From positions 3,534,001 to 3,598,000 of the forward strand of contig NZ_JQLH01000001.1 of the NCBI RefSeq assembly GCF_000744105.1: a DNA stretch of 64,000 nt. The letters are read 5' to 3'. A program made the translations under genes and the position numbers. Origin of the DNA: Maribacter forsetii DSM 18668 (GTDB taxonomy: Bacteria > Bacteroidota > Bacteroidia > Flavobacteriales > Flavobacteriaceae). The notes under the pieces were generated by a model. The model was given only the letters and a program-made list of their open reading frames with translations. It was not told the DNA's origin and did not search any database. Positions 26,502 to 35,386 of the stretch are shown here, piece by piece (the first letter of the stretch is position 1; each line of letters begins with the position of its first letter).

Positions 26502-26544
26502 TTAGGTACGGAGTTTGATATTGTTCAGATTTAACTAACCAATT

Positions 26545-27510
26545 ATGAAATTATCGCTTTTCACATTACTTCTTTTTTCCTTTTTCGGCTATGCCCAATA
26601 CAGTACTAGCGCTATTGTCTTGGATAGTGCAGATAATACACCATTAGAATTTGTTGGCGTTTACAATAGTAAAGACCACACGATGACAAATGCAGATGGA
26701 CGTTTTCAGTTCTCATCATCATTAGATTCTATTACAATTTACAGAGTTGGTTATGATAAATTAAACACCACTTTTCAAAAATTGGGAGATACTATTCACC
26801 TCAACAAAAGTGTACTAGAACTAAACGAAGTTACCGTTACCAACGAAAAAACGCTCTGGCAAAAGGTTGGGGATTCTGTGAGATCAAACTACCCTATTTA
26901 TCCTTATAAAGAGAAATTTTTGTTAAGAGGCGTACTACGGTATAATGGTGAAATTACCCGTATACAAGATTTACAAGGAAAGTTGGAAAGGAGAACACTT
27001 CTATACACTAAAGAGATAGATCCCGATAAAAAGGACTTTAAAGTAGAGTTAACCAATATGCGTAAAGTTGGTTTAGTTAAAGATGAAAATGATGTTTACT
27101 TTATTTTCGAATCGTTCAATAGTCTATTCATGAATCTAATTCCTATGAACGCAACAGGAGATGATTTTGATTTGACTGAATCTAGTTTCGATAATGGTAA
27201 TAAAATCAGCATTAATTTTCAATCAAAATCCGCTATAAAAGATGAAGATTTTTATGGATATTATATTATAAATACAGAAGACTACGCAATGGAAAGGTTT
27301 AAAATGACAGTAGAACTATATGATAAGCCTTTTAAAAATAGTGGTAAGCATATTAGATATAGAACAGTGTCCTATGAAAAGGAAATATCTCTTTCTAAAT
27401 CTTCCAATACGAGTAAATATTACATAGCTTCCGCTAAGTACGATGTAAAAGTAGAACTGACAGATGAAGAGAACTCTTTTACCTCTTTTACGATGTTTCA
27501 TTTATTCTAA
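26545..27510 (+). CDS. CarboxypepD_reg-like exported protein, frameshifted before its C-terminus
   Basis: 321 residues as it stands, with a signal peptide (about 1-17, FFGYAQ) and an N-terminal carboxypeptidase-regulatory-like beta domain (about 18-95: TPLEFVGVYNSKDHTMTNADG, LNEVTVTNE) like the plug-proximal domain of SusC-type receptors. The remainder is an unassigned beta-rich region. The last about ten residues before the stop look random. The adjacent frame instead continues with protein-like sequence to a stop at 27711-27713, so the ancestral protein was about 389 residues. The shift maps to the TTTT run at 27477-27480, where one extra T would restore the frame. Confidence 0.7.
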   Translation: MKLSLFTLLLFSFFGYAQYSTSAIVLDSADNTPLEFVGVYNSKDHTMTNADGRFQFSSSLDSITIYRVGYDKLNTTFQKLGDTIHLNKSVLELNEVTVTNEKTLWQKVGDSVRSNYPIYPYKEKFLLRGVLRYNGEITRIQDLQGKLERRTLLYTKEIDPDKKDFKVELTNMRKVGLVKDENDVYFIFESFNSLFMNLIPMNATGDDFDLTESSFDNGNKISINFQSKSAIKDEDFYGYYIINTEDYAMERFKMTVELYDKPFKNSGKHIRYRTVSYEKEISLSKSSNTSKYYIASAKYDVKVELTDEENSFTSFTMFHLF

Positions 27511-27713
27511 CGACATCTGACAATGAAGGTGATTTTGACGTCAAGAAAAACGTGAGCACATCAAAAGACTTATTCAAGATAAACTACCCGTACGACCAAA
27601 GTTACTGGAATGCACAAAACCAATTGCTTTTAACTGATGAGATGCTAGAATTTATCGAGAAAGTACAAGATCCCGCCAGTGAATTTAAAATCAAGAGTAA
27701 TATTAAAAATTAA
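27478..27713 (+). pseudogene. Displaced C-terminal part of the 26545 gene (frame -1)
   Basis: The reading frame beginning at the T run encodes YLFYDVSFILTTSDNEGDF, then VSTSKDLFKINYPYDQSYW, and ends at TAA 27711-27713. It has no start codon of its own and continues the upstream protein naturally. It is separated from it by a one-base difference. Sequencing error, a real mutation and a programmed -1 shift are all possible; a lost T is simplest. Confidence 0.7.
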
Positions 27714-27719
27714 GAAAAG

Positions 27720-28868
27720 CTAAGCAGTTTTTCGCTTCAACAAAAGTGTAAATAATAGTATGAGAAATGCACAAACAAGCAATACCACAAAGCTTCTAGT
27801 TAAACTGTAATTCTCTGCTAGAAAACCCAAAATTGGTGGTGCACATAAAAACCCCGCATAACCCGTACCTGCAATAAATGCAATGCCTTTAGAAGATTCA
27901 ATTCCTTTTACATTTCCTCCTATTCTAAAAACTTCGGGTACCATTACAGAAAAACCTAATCCATTCAAGGTGAAACCTATAATACTTAAAGTAATGTCTG
28001 CCGAAAGCACTAAAAAATAACCTAGTATCGCGAAAACAGCTCCCAAAGCCACAATTTTCACCGACCCAATTTTATCACTAATACCATCACCTAAAAACCT
28101 ACCTAAGGTCATGGTAATTTGAAAACCCAAAAACCCAATTCCCCATAAAGCTTTCGGAGCTAATGCTACTTCCTTAAGATACAATCCGCTCCAATCCACT
28201 ATAGCTCCTTCGCTACCCATTGCTATAAATGAAATTAGACCTAGTAACAATAATGGCTTTAAAAGCCCTAAGCTAAATGGTTCATTTTCAATTTGCTCCG
28301 CTATTTCCGAAAAATACTGACTCCTAAATTTCAAATTGACCAATACTACCAACAAAACGGCAAATGACATGTGTAATACCGGATTTGATAACGGACCAAT
28401 TAAAAAACTACCCAACCCTGCCAATACTCCACCTAGACTAAAAAAACCATGGGAAGCTGCCATAAATTTTACCTTGTCTTTTTTTTCGATCTCGGTTACC
28501 AAAGTATTCATAGCGATATCGGTAATACCGTTTGCCGCTCCAAAAAGAAATAATGCCACCATCAACACATAATAATTAGGTGCTAATAAGGGCAGCATAG
28601 CCGCGGTACAGCTCATCATTACACCATAAAAAGTAACCTTACCTACTCCAACTTTATTGACAATACCAGAAGCAAATGGAAATACGGTAAATACCCCTAA
28701 TGCCAAAAAGAATATAGCTATACCTAATTCAGATTTACTAATTTCCAAAGCATCTTTTACCGTAGGTATATAGATTGCCCATGTACCAAATAGAATATTT
28801 ATACTAGCGAAAACCCATGAAGGACCGAAGTATCTAGCATTCCCTAAAATTAATCGTAATGATTTCAC
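27720..28868 (-). CDS. MFS transporter, GTG start
   Basis: 382 residues with about twelve hydrophobic helices and a short central loop (about 190-205). Major facilitator features include GRFLGDGISDKIG in the second half. It resembles the YbjJ/FucP-like sugar-type branch, but the substrate cannot be read from sequence. The start is GTG at 28866-28868, with no ATG nearby downstream. The leader contains heptanucleotide repeats ending 5 bp from the start codon. It may be co-transcribed with kynureninase upstream on the same strand. Confidence 0.83.
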   Translation of the reverse strand: MKSLRLILGNARYFGPSWVFASINILFGTWAIYIPTVKDALEISKSELGIAIFFLALGVFTVFPFASGIVNKVGVGKVTFYGVMMSCTAAMLPLLAPNYYVLMVALFLFGAANGITDIAMNTLVTEIEKKDKVKFMAASHGFFSLGGVLAGLGSFLIGPLSNPVLHMSFAVLLVVLVNLKFRSQYFSEIAEQIENEPFSLGLLKPLLLLGLISFIAMGSEGAIVDWSGLYLKEVALAPKALWGIGFLGFQITMTLGRFLGDGISDKIGSVKIVALGAVFAILGYFLVLSADITLSIIGFTLNGLGFSVMVPEVFRIGGNVKGIESSKGIAFIAGTGYAGFLCAPPILGFLAENYSLTRSFVVLLVCAFLILLFTLLLKRKTA

Positions 28869-28873
28869 TTTTA

Positions 28874-28913
28874 GTTGGTTGTTGGTTGTTGGTTGTTGGT
28901 TGTTGGTTGTTGG
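28874..28913. repeat. Heptanucleotide tandem repeat (GTTGGTT)5.7
   Basis: Five perfect copies of GTTGGTT plus a partial copy, 40 bp in all, within the leader of the MFS gene (read there as AACCAAC). A unit of 7 is not a multiple of 3, so a copy-number change alters the relation between the upstream ATG at 28929 and the GTG start. Confidence 0.93.
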
Positions 28914-28930
28914 AAATAAAAGAATACATT

Positions 28931-28979
28931 TCTATTCTCTATATTCTATCCTCTATTCTCTAAATTCTATATTCTAAAA
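28931..28979. repeat. Degenerate heptanucleotide repeat (TCTATNN)7
   Basis: Seven consecutive 7-bp units (TCTATTC, TCTATAT, TCTATCC, TCTATTC, TCTAAAT, TCTATAT, TCTAAAA) fill the space between the first heptamer array and the kynureninase stop codon. Same period, unrelated sequence. Confidence 0.85.
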
Positions 28980-28981
28980 AT

Positions 28982-30250
28982 CTAATTTGCAAGTACCCCT
29001 GCTTTTAATATCTGACCAAAACGATACATATCTTCATAGGTAGAATAAAAAGGTGCCGGTGCTAAACGGATTACGTTAGGCTCCCGCCAATCGGTCACCA
29101 CGCCGTTATCCATTAGATAATTGAACAAAGATTTTCCTTGTCCGTGTAAGAATACAGACAATTGACAGCCTCTATCTTTAGGAGTGATAATTTCAAAAGA
29201 ACTATCTACTTCTTTATCTATTTCGTGTAAAATGAACTCTAGATAAGAAACAATTAACGTTCTCTTTTCTATCAGCTTTTGCATGCCCACTTCTTCAAAC
29301 ATAGTCAGTGATGCTAGATATGGTGCAACAGATAAAATAGGTACATTACTTATTTGCCAGGCATCAGCGTTTTCCATAGGCTCAAATTCTGGCTTCATAA
29401 GAAAACGGGTTTCCTTCTTCGTTCCCCACCAACCTTCAAACCGTTGCATATCCTTTTTATTTAGGTGCTTTTTATTTACAAAAATCCCCGATGCATTCCC
29501 CGGACCACTGTTCATGTACTTGTAACTACACCAAGATGCAAAATCGGCATCCCAGTCATGTAATTTCAATTCCACATTACCAACGGCATGCGCCAAATCC
29601 CAACCAACGTTGGCACCAACAGCTTTTCCGGCTTTTGTTATGGTTTCCATATCCATCACTTGCCCGTTGTAATAATTGACCCCACCCATTAACACAAGAG
29701 CCAGCTCATCACCCAATTCTTCAATTTTCGCTAGTATATCTTCGGTTCTCCAATGATCCTCTCCTTCACGCTTTTTAATCTCTACGATAGTTTCTTCCGG
29801 CTCTAAACCATGAAAGCGAACCTGACTTTGAAACATATATTGATCACTGGGGAAAGCTTTTTCCTCACATAGAATTTTAAATCTTTTTTTTGTGGGATTG
29901 TAAAATGAAACCATCAACAAATGAAGATTTACTGTCAAGGTATTCATTACCGATACCTCTTCCGGCAATGCACCAACCACTTTTGCCAAAGGTGCCGCTA
30001 AGCGCTCATGATAATCCCACCAAGGTTTTTCAGCATAAAAGTGACCTTCTACGGCTAGTTCTGCCCAATCTTTCATCACTTCATCCACAAAAGCCTTTGT
30101 TCGTTTTGGTTGCAGACCTAAAGAGTTCCCTGTAAAATAGATAACTTCTTCCCCTTTAATTTTAGGAAAAATGAACTCATCTCTATATGCTTTTAAGTTG
30201 TCTTGCGCATCTAAAGACTGTGCAAACGCCAACGTATTTTTAAATTCCAT
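28982..30250 (-). CDS. kynU: Kynureninase
   Basis: 422 residues, normal length for the family. This PLP enzyme cleaves L-kynurenine or 3-hydroxykynurenine to (hydroxy)anthranilate and alanine, in tryptophan breakdown or quinolinate/NAD synthesis. Visible signatures are FTGNSLGLQP near the N-terminus, GWDLAHAVGN (Asp218, His221) and the PLP-lysine segment CSYKYMNSGPG (Lys244). Other kynurenine-pathway genes are not in the window. The gene is followed by repeat-rich DNA and the MFS gene on the same strand. Confidence 0.95.
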   Translation of the reverse strand: MEFKNTLAFAQSLDAQDNLKAYRDEFIFPKIKGEEVIYFTGNSLGLQPKRTKAFVDEVMKDWAELAVEGHFYAEKPWWDYHERLAAPLAKVVGALPEEVSVMNTLTVNLHLLMVSFYNPTKKRFKILCEEKAFPSDQYMFQSQVRFHGLEPEETIVEIKKREGEDHWRTEDILAKIEELGDELALVLMGGVNYYNGQVMDMETITKAGKAVGANVGWDLAHAVGNVELKLHDWDADFASWCSYKYMNSGPGNASGIFVNKKHLNKKDMQRFEGWWGTKKETRFLMKPEFEPMENADAWQISNVPILSVAPYLASLTMFEEVGMQKLIEKRTLIVSYLEFILHEIDKEVDSSFEIITPKDRGCQLSVFLHGQGKSLFNYLMDNGVVTDWREPNVIRLAPAPFYSTYEDMYRFGQILKAGVLAN

Positions 30251-30315
30251 AACTAATTTTGTATAAAAGTAATCATAAGCCTATAATTCTATAGACGCTA
30301 TTCAATAATTGGGTA

Positions 30316-30786
30316 CTACGATTCTGTTCTTAAGCGCATTTCTATCATATGCCTTTTAAATCCTTTTTTCTCATAAGCTCTAATAGCAGGATCATTATCA
30401 TTATACACATGCAACCGTATCTCAGTTAAACCTGCTTTTGTAGACCAATCTTGCAGGGCGCTTACTATTTTACCATTTATACCCTTACCTCTATAATCCG
30501 GTTCTGTATACATGAATCCAAAGTAAGCATATGTTTCATGATCTAGGTAATGTCTAGCCGGTTTTTCCAAGGCATAGCCAGTTGCTACAATTTTATCTCC
30601 TTCACAAGCAACCATAACTGTTGCTCTAGGGTTTTCCATTAACATGTCTAAATTATAATAAGTAACGTCGGTACTTCTAATGGTTGGGTCCATCGGGCGT
30701 TCTGCTTTCACAACTTCCTGCTCATGTTGTAACAAAACAGGTATATCACTTTTTACCGCTTCTCTAATCGTAATTTCAGTATTCAT
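30316..30786 (-). CDS. GNAT-family N-acetyltransferase
   Basis: 156 residues with the acetyl-CoA-binding motif A (YTEPDYRGKGINGKIV) and a C-terminal segment NDPAIRAYEKKGFKR, both typical of GNAT enzymes. The acceptor is unknown. It lies 65 bp upstream of kynU on the same strand and is divergent from the O-methyltransferase gene. Confidence 0.88.
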   Translation of the reverse strand: MNTEITIREAVKSDIPVLLQHEQEVVKAERPMDPTIRSTDVTYYNLDMLMENPRATVMVACEGDKIVATGYALEKPARHYLDHETYAYFGFMYTEPDYRGKGINGKIVSALQDWSTKAGLTEIRLHVYNDNDPAIRAYEKKGFKRHMIEMRLRTES

Positions 30787-30807
30787 CGCTCTACTCTTTT
30801 TCAGTCC

Positions 30808-30837
30808 TTTAAATTAAGGCTTAAAACCCTATTTTTG
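30808..30837 (+). promoter_or_regulatory. Candidate promoter of O-methyltransferase gene
   Basis: TATTTTTG at 30830-30837 is an exact TAnnTTTG -7 element, with CTTT ending at 30810, 19 bp upstream, as the possible -33 element. Predicted transcription would start about 7 nt before the ATG at 30851, a very short leader. Confidence 0.5.
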
Positions 30838-30850
30838 CAAAAAGAAACGC

Positions 30851-31492
30851 ATGCATTTTCTATCACCCCTTTTAGAAAACTATTTAGCCGATAATTCACA
30901 AGCTGAACCTAAATTATTACAGGAGCTTACACGCGAAACGCATTTAAAAGTCATACAACCACGTATGCTTACAGGGCATTTTCAAGGTCGTGTGCTTAGC
31001 TTACTTTCTAAATTGATGAATCCCACCAATATTCTTGAAATTGGCACTTATACCGGGTATTCTGCTTTATGCCTTGCAGAAGGCTTACAGAAAAACGGAC
31101 AATTACATACCATAGATGTCAATGCAGAACTAGAAGAGATTCAGCGTTCCTTTTTTGACCGAAGCGATTACGGTTCTCAGATTATTCAGCATGTGGGCAA
31201 TGCGTTAGATATCATCCCAAAAATGGATATTACTTTCGACCTTATTTTTATTGATGCCGAAAAAAAACAGTATGATAAATACTTAGAGGCCGTTTTACCT
31301 AAAACCAAATCTGGATCTGTTATTCTTTCTGATAATGTATTGTGGTCCGGAAAAGTAGTTGAACCGTTAGACCCTAAGGATGTTACTACAAAAGTATTGC
31401 TGGATTACAATAAGAAACTAAGTGAACACCCGCTTTTAGAAACCGTTCTGCTACCTATACGTGACGGCCTGACCTTAAGTAGGGTAAAATAA
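30851..31492 (+). CDS. SAM-dependent O-methyltransferase (COMT/CCoAOMT type)
   Basis: 213 residues, the usual length. The SAM-binding motif I is ILEIGTYTGYSALCLAEGL. The metal-site region FIDAEKKQYDKY and SDNVLWSG follow, and the C-terminus ends in RDGLTLSRVK, as in class I divalent-cation-dependent O-methyltransferases. The substrate is unknown. Its last 38 bp overlap the convergent PAP2 gene. Confidence 0.92.
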   Translation: MHFLSPLLENYLADNSQAEPKLLQELTRETHLKVIQPRMLTGHFQGRVLSLLSKLMNPTNILEIGTYTGYSALCLAEGLQKNGQLHTIDVNAELEEIQRSFFDRSDYGSQIIQHVGNALDIIPKMDITFDLIFIDAEKKQYDKYLEAVLPKTKSGSVILSDNVLWSGKVVEPLDPKDVTTKVLLDYNKKLSEHPLLETVLLPIRDGLTLSRVK

Positions 31493-32030
31493 GTAGACCG
31501 TATAACCTATAGAACAGCCAAGCTGATACGATACCTACCAAAGCACCCACCATTAAATCAATGGGGAAATGTACACCTACATACACCCTGCTCATAGCAA
31601 ATAATAGGGGCCAAATATAAAATAGGTAAACCCACTTAAATTTATGTCTTAGAAAAAGTACCGTTAAAGTGATAATCGAAAAAGATGATGATGCGTGACC
31701 TGAGAAAAAACTGAAGCCAGACGGACTACGCAATATGCGAATTAAGGTATTTAGTTCCTCATCATTATTGGGGCGTAGTCGTGCAACAACGTGCTTTGTT
31801 AAATCGGTTATGGTAGCTACAAAAGCCGCCATGACCAAAATGGTCAAAATCATTGTTATGGCCTCACGTTTTGGAAACTTAAAAAAGAAAAGAAAAACGA
31901 TAAGTGCAAATAAGGGAATCCAAGGTGGAAATTTGGTAACCGTAGACCAAAAAGCATCATACTGCTCAATACCAAGACTGTTTAGATAGACAAAGGTATC
32001 TCGGTCCCATTGTAAAATGTCATCTAACAT
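31455..32030 (-). CDS. PAP2-family phosphatase
   Basis: 191 residues with five to six membrane helices. The three phosphatase motifs are present: KHVVARLRP, then FFSGHASSSF, then SRVYVGVHFPIDLMVG with catalytic His residues. Such enzymes dephosphorylate lipid phosphates, for example undecaprenyl diphosphate or phosphatidylglycerol phosphate, at the membrane. It starts 6 bp after the tatA stop on the same strand, so it is probably in its operon. The 3' end overlaps the O-methyltransferase gene. Confidence 0.92.
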   Translation of the reverse strand: MLDDILQWDRDTFVYLNSLGIEQYDAFWSTVTKFPPWIPLFALIVFLFFFKFPKREAITMILTILVMAAFVATITDLTKHVVARLRPNNDEELNTLIRILRSPSGFSFFSGHASSSFSIITLTVLFLRHKFKWVYLFYIWPLLFAMSRVYVGVHFPIDLMVGALVGIVSAWLFYRLYGLLILPYLRSGRHV

Positions 32031-32036
32031 AGAAGT

Positions 32037-32375
32037 TTACTTTCGCTTGATGCTACCCGTTACTTCATTGATATTTTTACTAACGTCATTAATTTGTTTT
32101 TTGACGTCATTACCTAAACCAGAGCTAATGTCTTGTTTCATATCGTCGATATCTTTTTTAATATCGGTCACAAAACTAGTATCTATACCCTGCTTGTCAG
32201 CACTCTTCTGAATTTCTTGTTTAATATCTTCAGTAGCATCTTTAAGTTGACGCATACCTTTACCTAAACCCTTGGCAATACCAGGAATTTTATCGGCACC
32301 AAAAACCATCACTACAATAAACATAATGAAGAAAATTTCCGCGCCACTAATAAATAATGAATACATAGCAATCAT
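32037..32375 (-). CDS. tatA: Twin-arginine translocase subunit TatA/TatE
   Basis: 112 residues: one N-terminal membrane helix (FISGAEIFFIMFIVVMVFG), then the amphipathic helix GIAKGLGKGMRQLKDATEDI and a charged Lys/Asp-rich tail. This is the TatA fold that forms the pore exporting folded proteins. Met4 (32366) is an alternative start. tatC is not in the window. A Tat-like signal is seen in the M15 peptidase at 49208. Confidence 0.9.
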   Translation of the reverse strand: MIAMYSLFISGAEIFFIMFIVVMVFGADKIPGIAKGLGKGMRQLKDATEDIKQEIQKSADKQGIDTSFVTDIKKDIDDMKQDISSGLGNDVKKQINDVSKNINEVTGSIKRK

Positions 32376-32410
32376 ACTACAAATATAAACAAGTTTAGTA
32401 TCGAAATTAA

Positions 32411-32438
32411 AAAAGCCCCGTAGTTATACGAGGCTTTT
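32411..32438 (-). terminator. Terminator after M1 peptidase gene
   Basis: On the minus strand AAAAGCCTCG pairs with CGGGGCTTTT (one G-U pair) across an 8-nt loop, followed by T-rich sequence. It lies 20 bp beyond the peptidase stop codon. Confidence 0.75.
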
Positions 32439-32458
32439 AACAATAATTATTTTCTTAA

Positions 32459-34771
32459 TTATTTTCCTTTTACTCCATTCTTCATTTTATCGAAATCGCT
32501 CTCTTGCTCTTTCTTAGGCCAGCTATTGTTCGTTGTATCAATATCCGCCGTTTCCATTTTAGGATCAATGTTTATTCCTTTTAACTCAGAAGTAGATGAA
32601 ATTACCATACTTACCTCTTTGCTGTTCTTTCTCCAAATTTCTGGAGGGTAGGTAACATTCTTAACAGAACCGTCTGCATACGTATATTCTACGATCAATG
32701 GCATTGGTAAGCCACCTGGGCTGTTATATGTTACTTCGTAGAAAAACTTAGGCTCTTTTATTGCCGCTCTCTCTGCCGCTGTCATGTTATCCATCATAAA
32801 CTCTTTTAAAGTTTTAGATGTTTCTGATGGCAAGTTATCTTTCAATTCAGGTGATACCATAGCTGCATCGTCATATTCCTCTAAGTAAACCATTGGTGGT
32901 AAATTAGATTCTGGAATACCACGCTCTGCCAAATACGCTTTCATTTTTTTGTTTGGCTGATCGCTAACATAGTATTTCTTAATATCCTTTACGGCCATAT
33001 CTACATAATCCGTAGTATAGAACCATCCTCTCCAATACCAATCTAAATCAACGGCAGACGCATCTTCCATTGTTCTAAAGAAATCTTCTGGGGTAGGGTG
33101 CTTAAATTTCCAACGGTGAGAATATGTTTTAAAAGCATGATCAAATAACTCACGCCCCATTACAGTTTCTCTTAATATATTCAAAGCTGTTGCTGGCTTA
33201 CCATACGCGTTTGGACCTAATTGAAATACGTTCTCAGGATTTGACATAATTGGAGAAATAGTACTTTGATCACCGCTCATGTAAGGTACGATCTTTGCTG
33301 GATCACCTCTTCTAGATGGGTATTTATCATTTGGCGCTATTGCCGTAGGGTAGGCTTCACCAAATTCCTGCTCTGCCATGTATTGCATAAAGGTATCTAG
33401 ACCTTCATCCATCCATCCCCATTGACGTTCGTCTGAGTTTACGATCATTGGGAAGAAGTTATGACCTACTTCATGAATAATTACACTGATCATACCATAT
33501 TTAGTTCTATCTGAATAGCTACCATCTTTGTTTGGTCTACCGTAGTTCCAGCAAATCATAGGGTATTCCATACCTTGACGCTTAGCGTGTACAGATATTG
33601 CCTTAGGATAAGGATAATCAAAAGTGTGAGATGAATATGATTTCAATGTGTGCGCAACTGCCTTAGTTGAATACTCTTCCCATAAAGGATTACCTTCTTT
33701 AGGATACATAGAAACAGCCATTACATCTCTGTTTCCTAATTTAACTGCTTGCATGTCCCAAATAAACTTTCTTGAAGTTGCAAAGCCAAAATCACGAACA
33801 TTTTCAGCCTTTAGCTTCCATGTTTTTGTTTTCTCTGAAAATCCTTTTTCTGCTGCTTCCGCTTCTGCTTGAGTAACGATAATAACAGGCTTGTCATAAG
33901 ATTTTTTAGCCTTTTCATAACGGCTCATCATTTCCTTACTGTAAACTTCTTTTCTATTTTGAAGTACACCTGTACCATCTAAAATATGATCTGCAGGTAC
34001 CGTAATATTTACTTCATAGTCACCAAATGGAAGTGCGAATTCGCCATTACCCCAAAATTGGTGGTTCTGCCATCCTTCTACATCATTGTATACTGCCATT
34101 CTTGGAAAGAATTGAGCAATTACATATGCTCTGTTGCCATCTTCCTCAAAAAATTCATAACCAGATCTTGCTCTGTTTACCGTATGGTCAGGTATGTTAT
34201 AGTTCCATTTTATATCAAAAGAAAAGTCATCGCCACTCTTTAAAGGTGTAGGTAAATCTACACGCATCATAGTAAAGTTGATCGTAAATGGCAATGCTTT
34301 ACCAGAAGCATCTTTTACGTAGTCTATATTAAAACCACCATCAAAAGACTCTGTCATGTAATTCCCAACAAATTTTTCAGGAGAATCACCTAATGAAATT
34401 CCACTACCGTTCTTTAATGCAGCTTTAGAATCTTTTTCTCTAACATTTTGATCTAACTGCACCCATAAATACTCTAGATCATCTGGAGAATTGTTGGTGT
34501 ATGTAATGGTTTCTTCACCAAATAATTTGGCATTTTTATCGTCTAAACGAATATCCATTACATAATCTGCCTGCTGTTGGTAGTAATCAGGACCAGGTGC
34601 ACCAGATGCAGATCTGTAAGTATTCGGCGTAGCGAACTCTTCATACAATTGTTTAAACTTGCTCTGGTTGTAATGCCCAGGCTCCTTTTCTTTAGTGACC
34701 GTTTCTTGTGCAAAAGATACCGCCGCGAAAAGGAATAAAATAGACGCAACTGCGTACTTTACTCTTATCAT
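32459..34771 (-). CDS. M1-family zinc metallopeptidase, exported
   Basis: 770 residues with a signal peptide (about 1-21, AAVSFAQ). The gluzincin site HEVGH (His433, Glu434, His437) is followed 18 residues later by Glu456 in WMDEG, the exact M1 spacing. RQGMEYPMI is the GAMEN-like exopeptidase motif. It is probably a periplasmic or surface aminopeptidase that degrades peptides. Clustered on the minus strand with the DUF6702-like gene and two CarboxypepD_reg-like genes upstream. Confidence 0.93.
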   Translation of the reverse strand: MIRVKYAVASILFLFAAVSFAQETVTKEKEPGHYNQSKFKQLYEEFATPNTYRSASGAPGPDYYQQQADYVMDIRLDDKNAKLFGEETITYTNNSPDDLEYLWVQLDQNVREKDSKAALKNGSGISLGDSPEKFVGNYMTESFDGGFNIDYVKDASGKALPFTINFTMMRVDLPTPLKSGDDFSFDIKWNYNIPDHTVNRARSGYEFFEEDGNRAYVIAQFFPRMAVYNDVEGWQNHQFWGNGEFALPFGDYEVNITVPADHILDGTGVLQNRKEVYSKEMMSRYEKAKKSYDKPVIIVTQAEAEAAEKGFSEKTKTWKLKAENVRDFGFATSRKFIWDMQAVKLGNRDVMAVSMYPKEGNPLWEEYSTKAVAHTLKSYSSHTFDYPYPKAISVHAKRQGMEYPMICWNYGRPNKDGSYSDRTKYGMISVIIHEVGHNFFPMIVNSDERQWGWMDEGLDTFMQYMAEQEFGEAYPTAIAPNDKYPSRRGDPAKIVPYMSGDQSTISPIMSNPENVFQLGPNAYGKPATALNILRETVMGRELFDHAFKTYSHRWKFKHPTPEDFFRTMEDASAVDLDWYWRGWFYTTDYVDMAVKDIKKYYVSDQPNKKMKAYLAERGIPESNLPPMVYLEEYDDAAMVSPELKDNLPSETSKTLKEFMMDNMTAAERAAIKEPKFFYEVTYNSPGGLPMPLIVEYTYADGSVKNVTYPPEIWRKNSKEVSMVISSTSELKGINIDPKMETADIDTTNNSWPKKEQESDFDKMKNGVKGK

Positions 34772-34828
34772 TTCATAGTTATTTAGTACTGGAAAATTAA
34801 AGTTTTTATAGGGATATCTTAATATATG

Positions 34829-35335
34829 TTACAAATTTAACATTCCTTTAGGACTTGATTTTATGAGTACGTAGCTCTTTTTCTGACCATCGATTTTCAT
34901 ATGTACCACATTTTGTTGGTCATCATAAATATCCGTCAGAACTTCATTGGTTATACCTATTTGCTTTAAAGTATTTAGAGAAACATTGGGCACTTCTAAA
35001 TAACAAATGACCATATCAGAATCGTACTTATGCCCAATAAAGTCATACTTTGCTGTTTTACCATTGATTTCTACCAAGAATTTGGTACGTAGGTATTTCT
35101 CCAAAAATTCTTTATCTATAGCCGTTTCTTTATCTGTTCCTAACACCGCTGGGTATCCATAGCGTTCTTTCAGCACCGTATTCATATCATCTATAAAAAC
35201 CCGGGTAATTATTTGTACTGCCTCATCCTTCTCAGAATAATCAACATTGGTAACACTAATGTAAAATTTATGTGCTCCGGCAAATGCAAAAATTGGAAGA
35301 ATAAATAATAGTAGTACCGGTTTAAAAATTTTCAT
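34829..35335 (-). CDS. DUF6702-like exported protein
   Basis: 168 residues from the ATG at 35335, which places the signal peptide first (MKIFKPVLLLFILPIFAFAG). Upstream in-frame ATGs at 35368 and 35350 would add residues ahead of it. The mature start AHKFYISVTNVDYSEKDEAV resembles the flavobacterial DUF6702 family, often found beside M1 peptidase genes (from memory). Function unknown. Confidence 0.82.
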   Translation of the reverse strand: MKIFKPVLLLFILPIFAFAGAHKFYISVTNVDYSEKDEAVQIITRVFIDDMNTVLKERYGYPAVLGTDKETAIDKEFLEKYLRTKFLVEINGKTAKYDFIGHKYDSDMVICYLEVPNVSLNTLKQIGITNEVLTDIYDDQQNVVHMKIDGQKKSYVLIKSSPKGMLNL

Positions 35336-35386
35336 ATTGTTTTGTTTCATCACCTTATTACAAAGCATATGCCAAAGATTTGGCGA

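Noticed and set aside
27470..27490. Programmed -1 ribosomal frameshift at 27477-27480
   Set aside because: There is no canonical slippery heptamer and no obvious downstream structure. A lost T in a homopolymer is simpler.
28874..28979. CRISPR array
   Set aside because: The units are 7 bp and contiguous with no spacers, and there are no cas genes.
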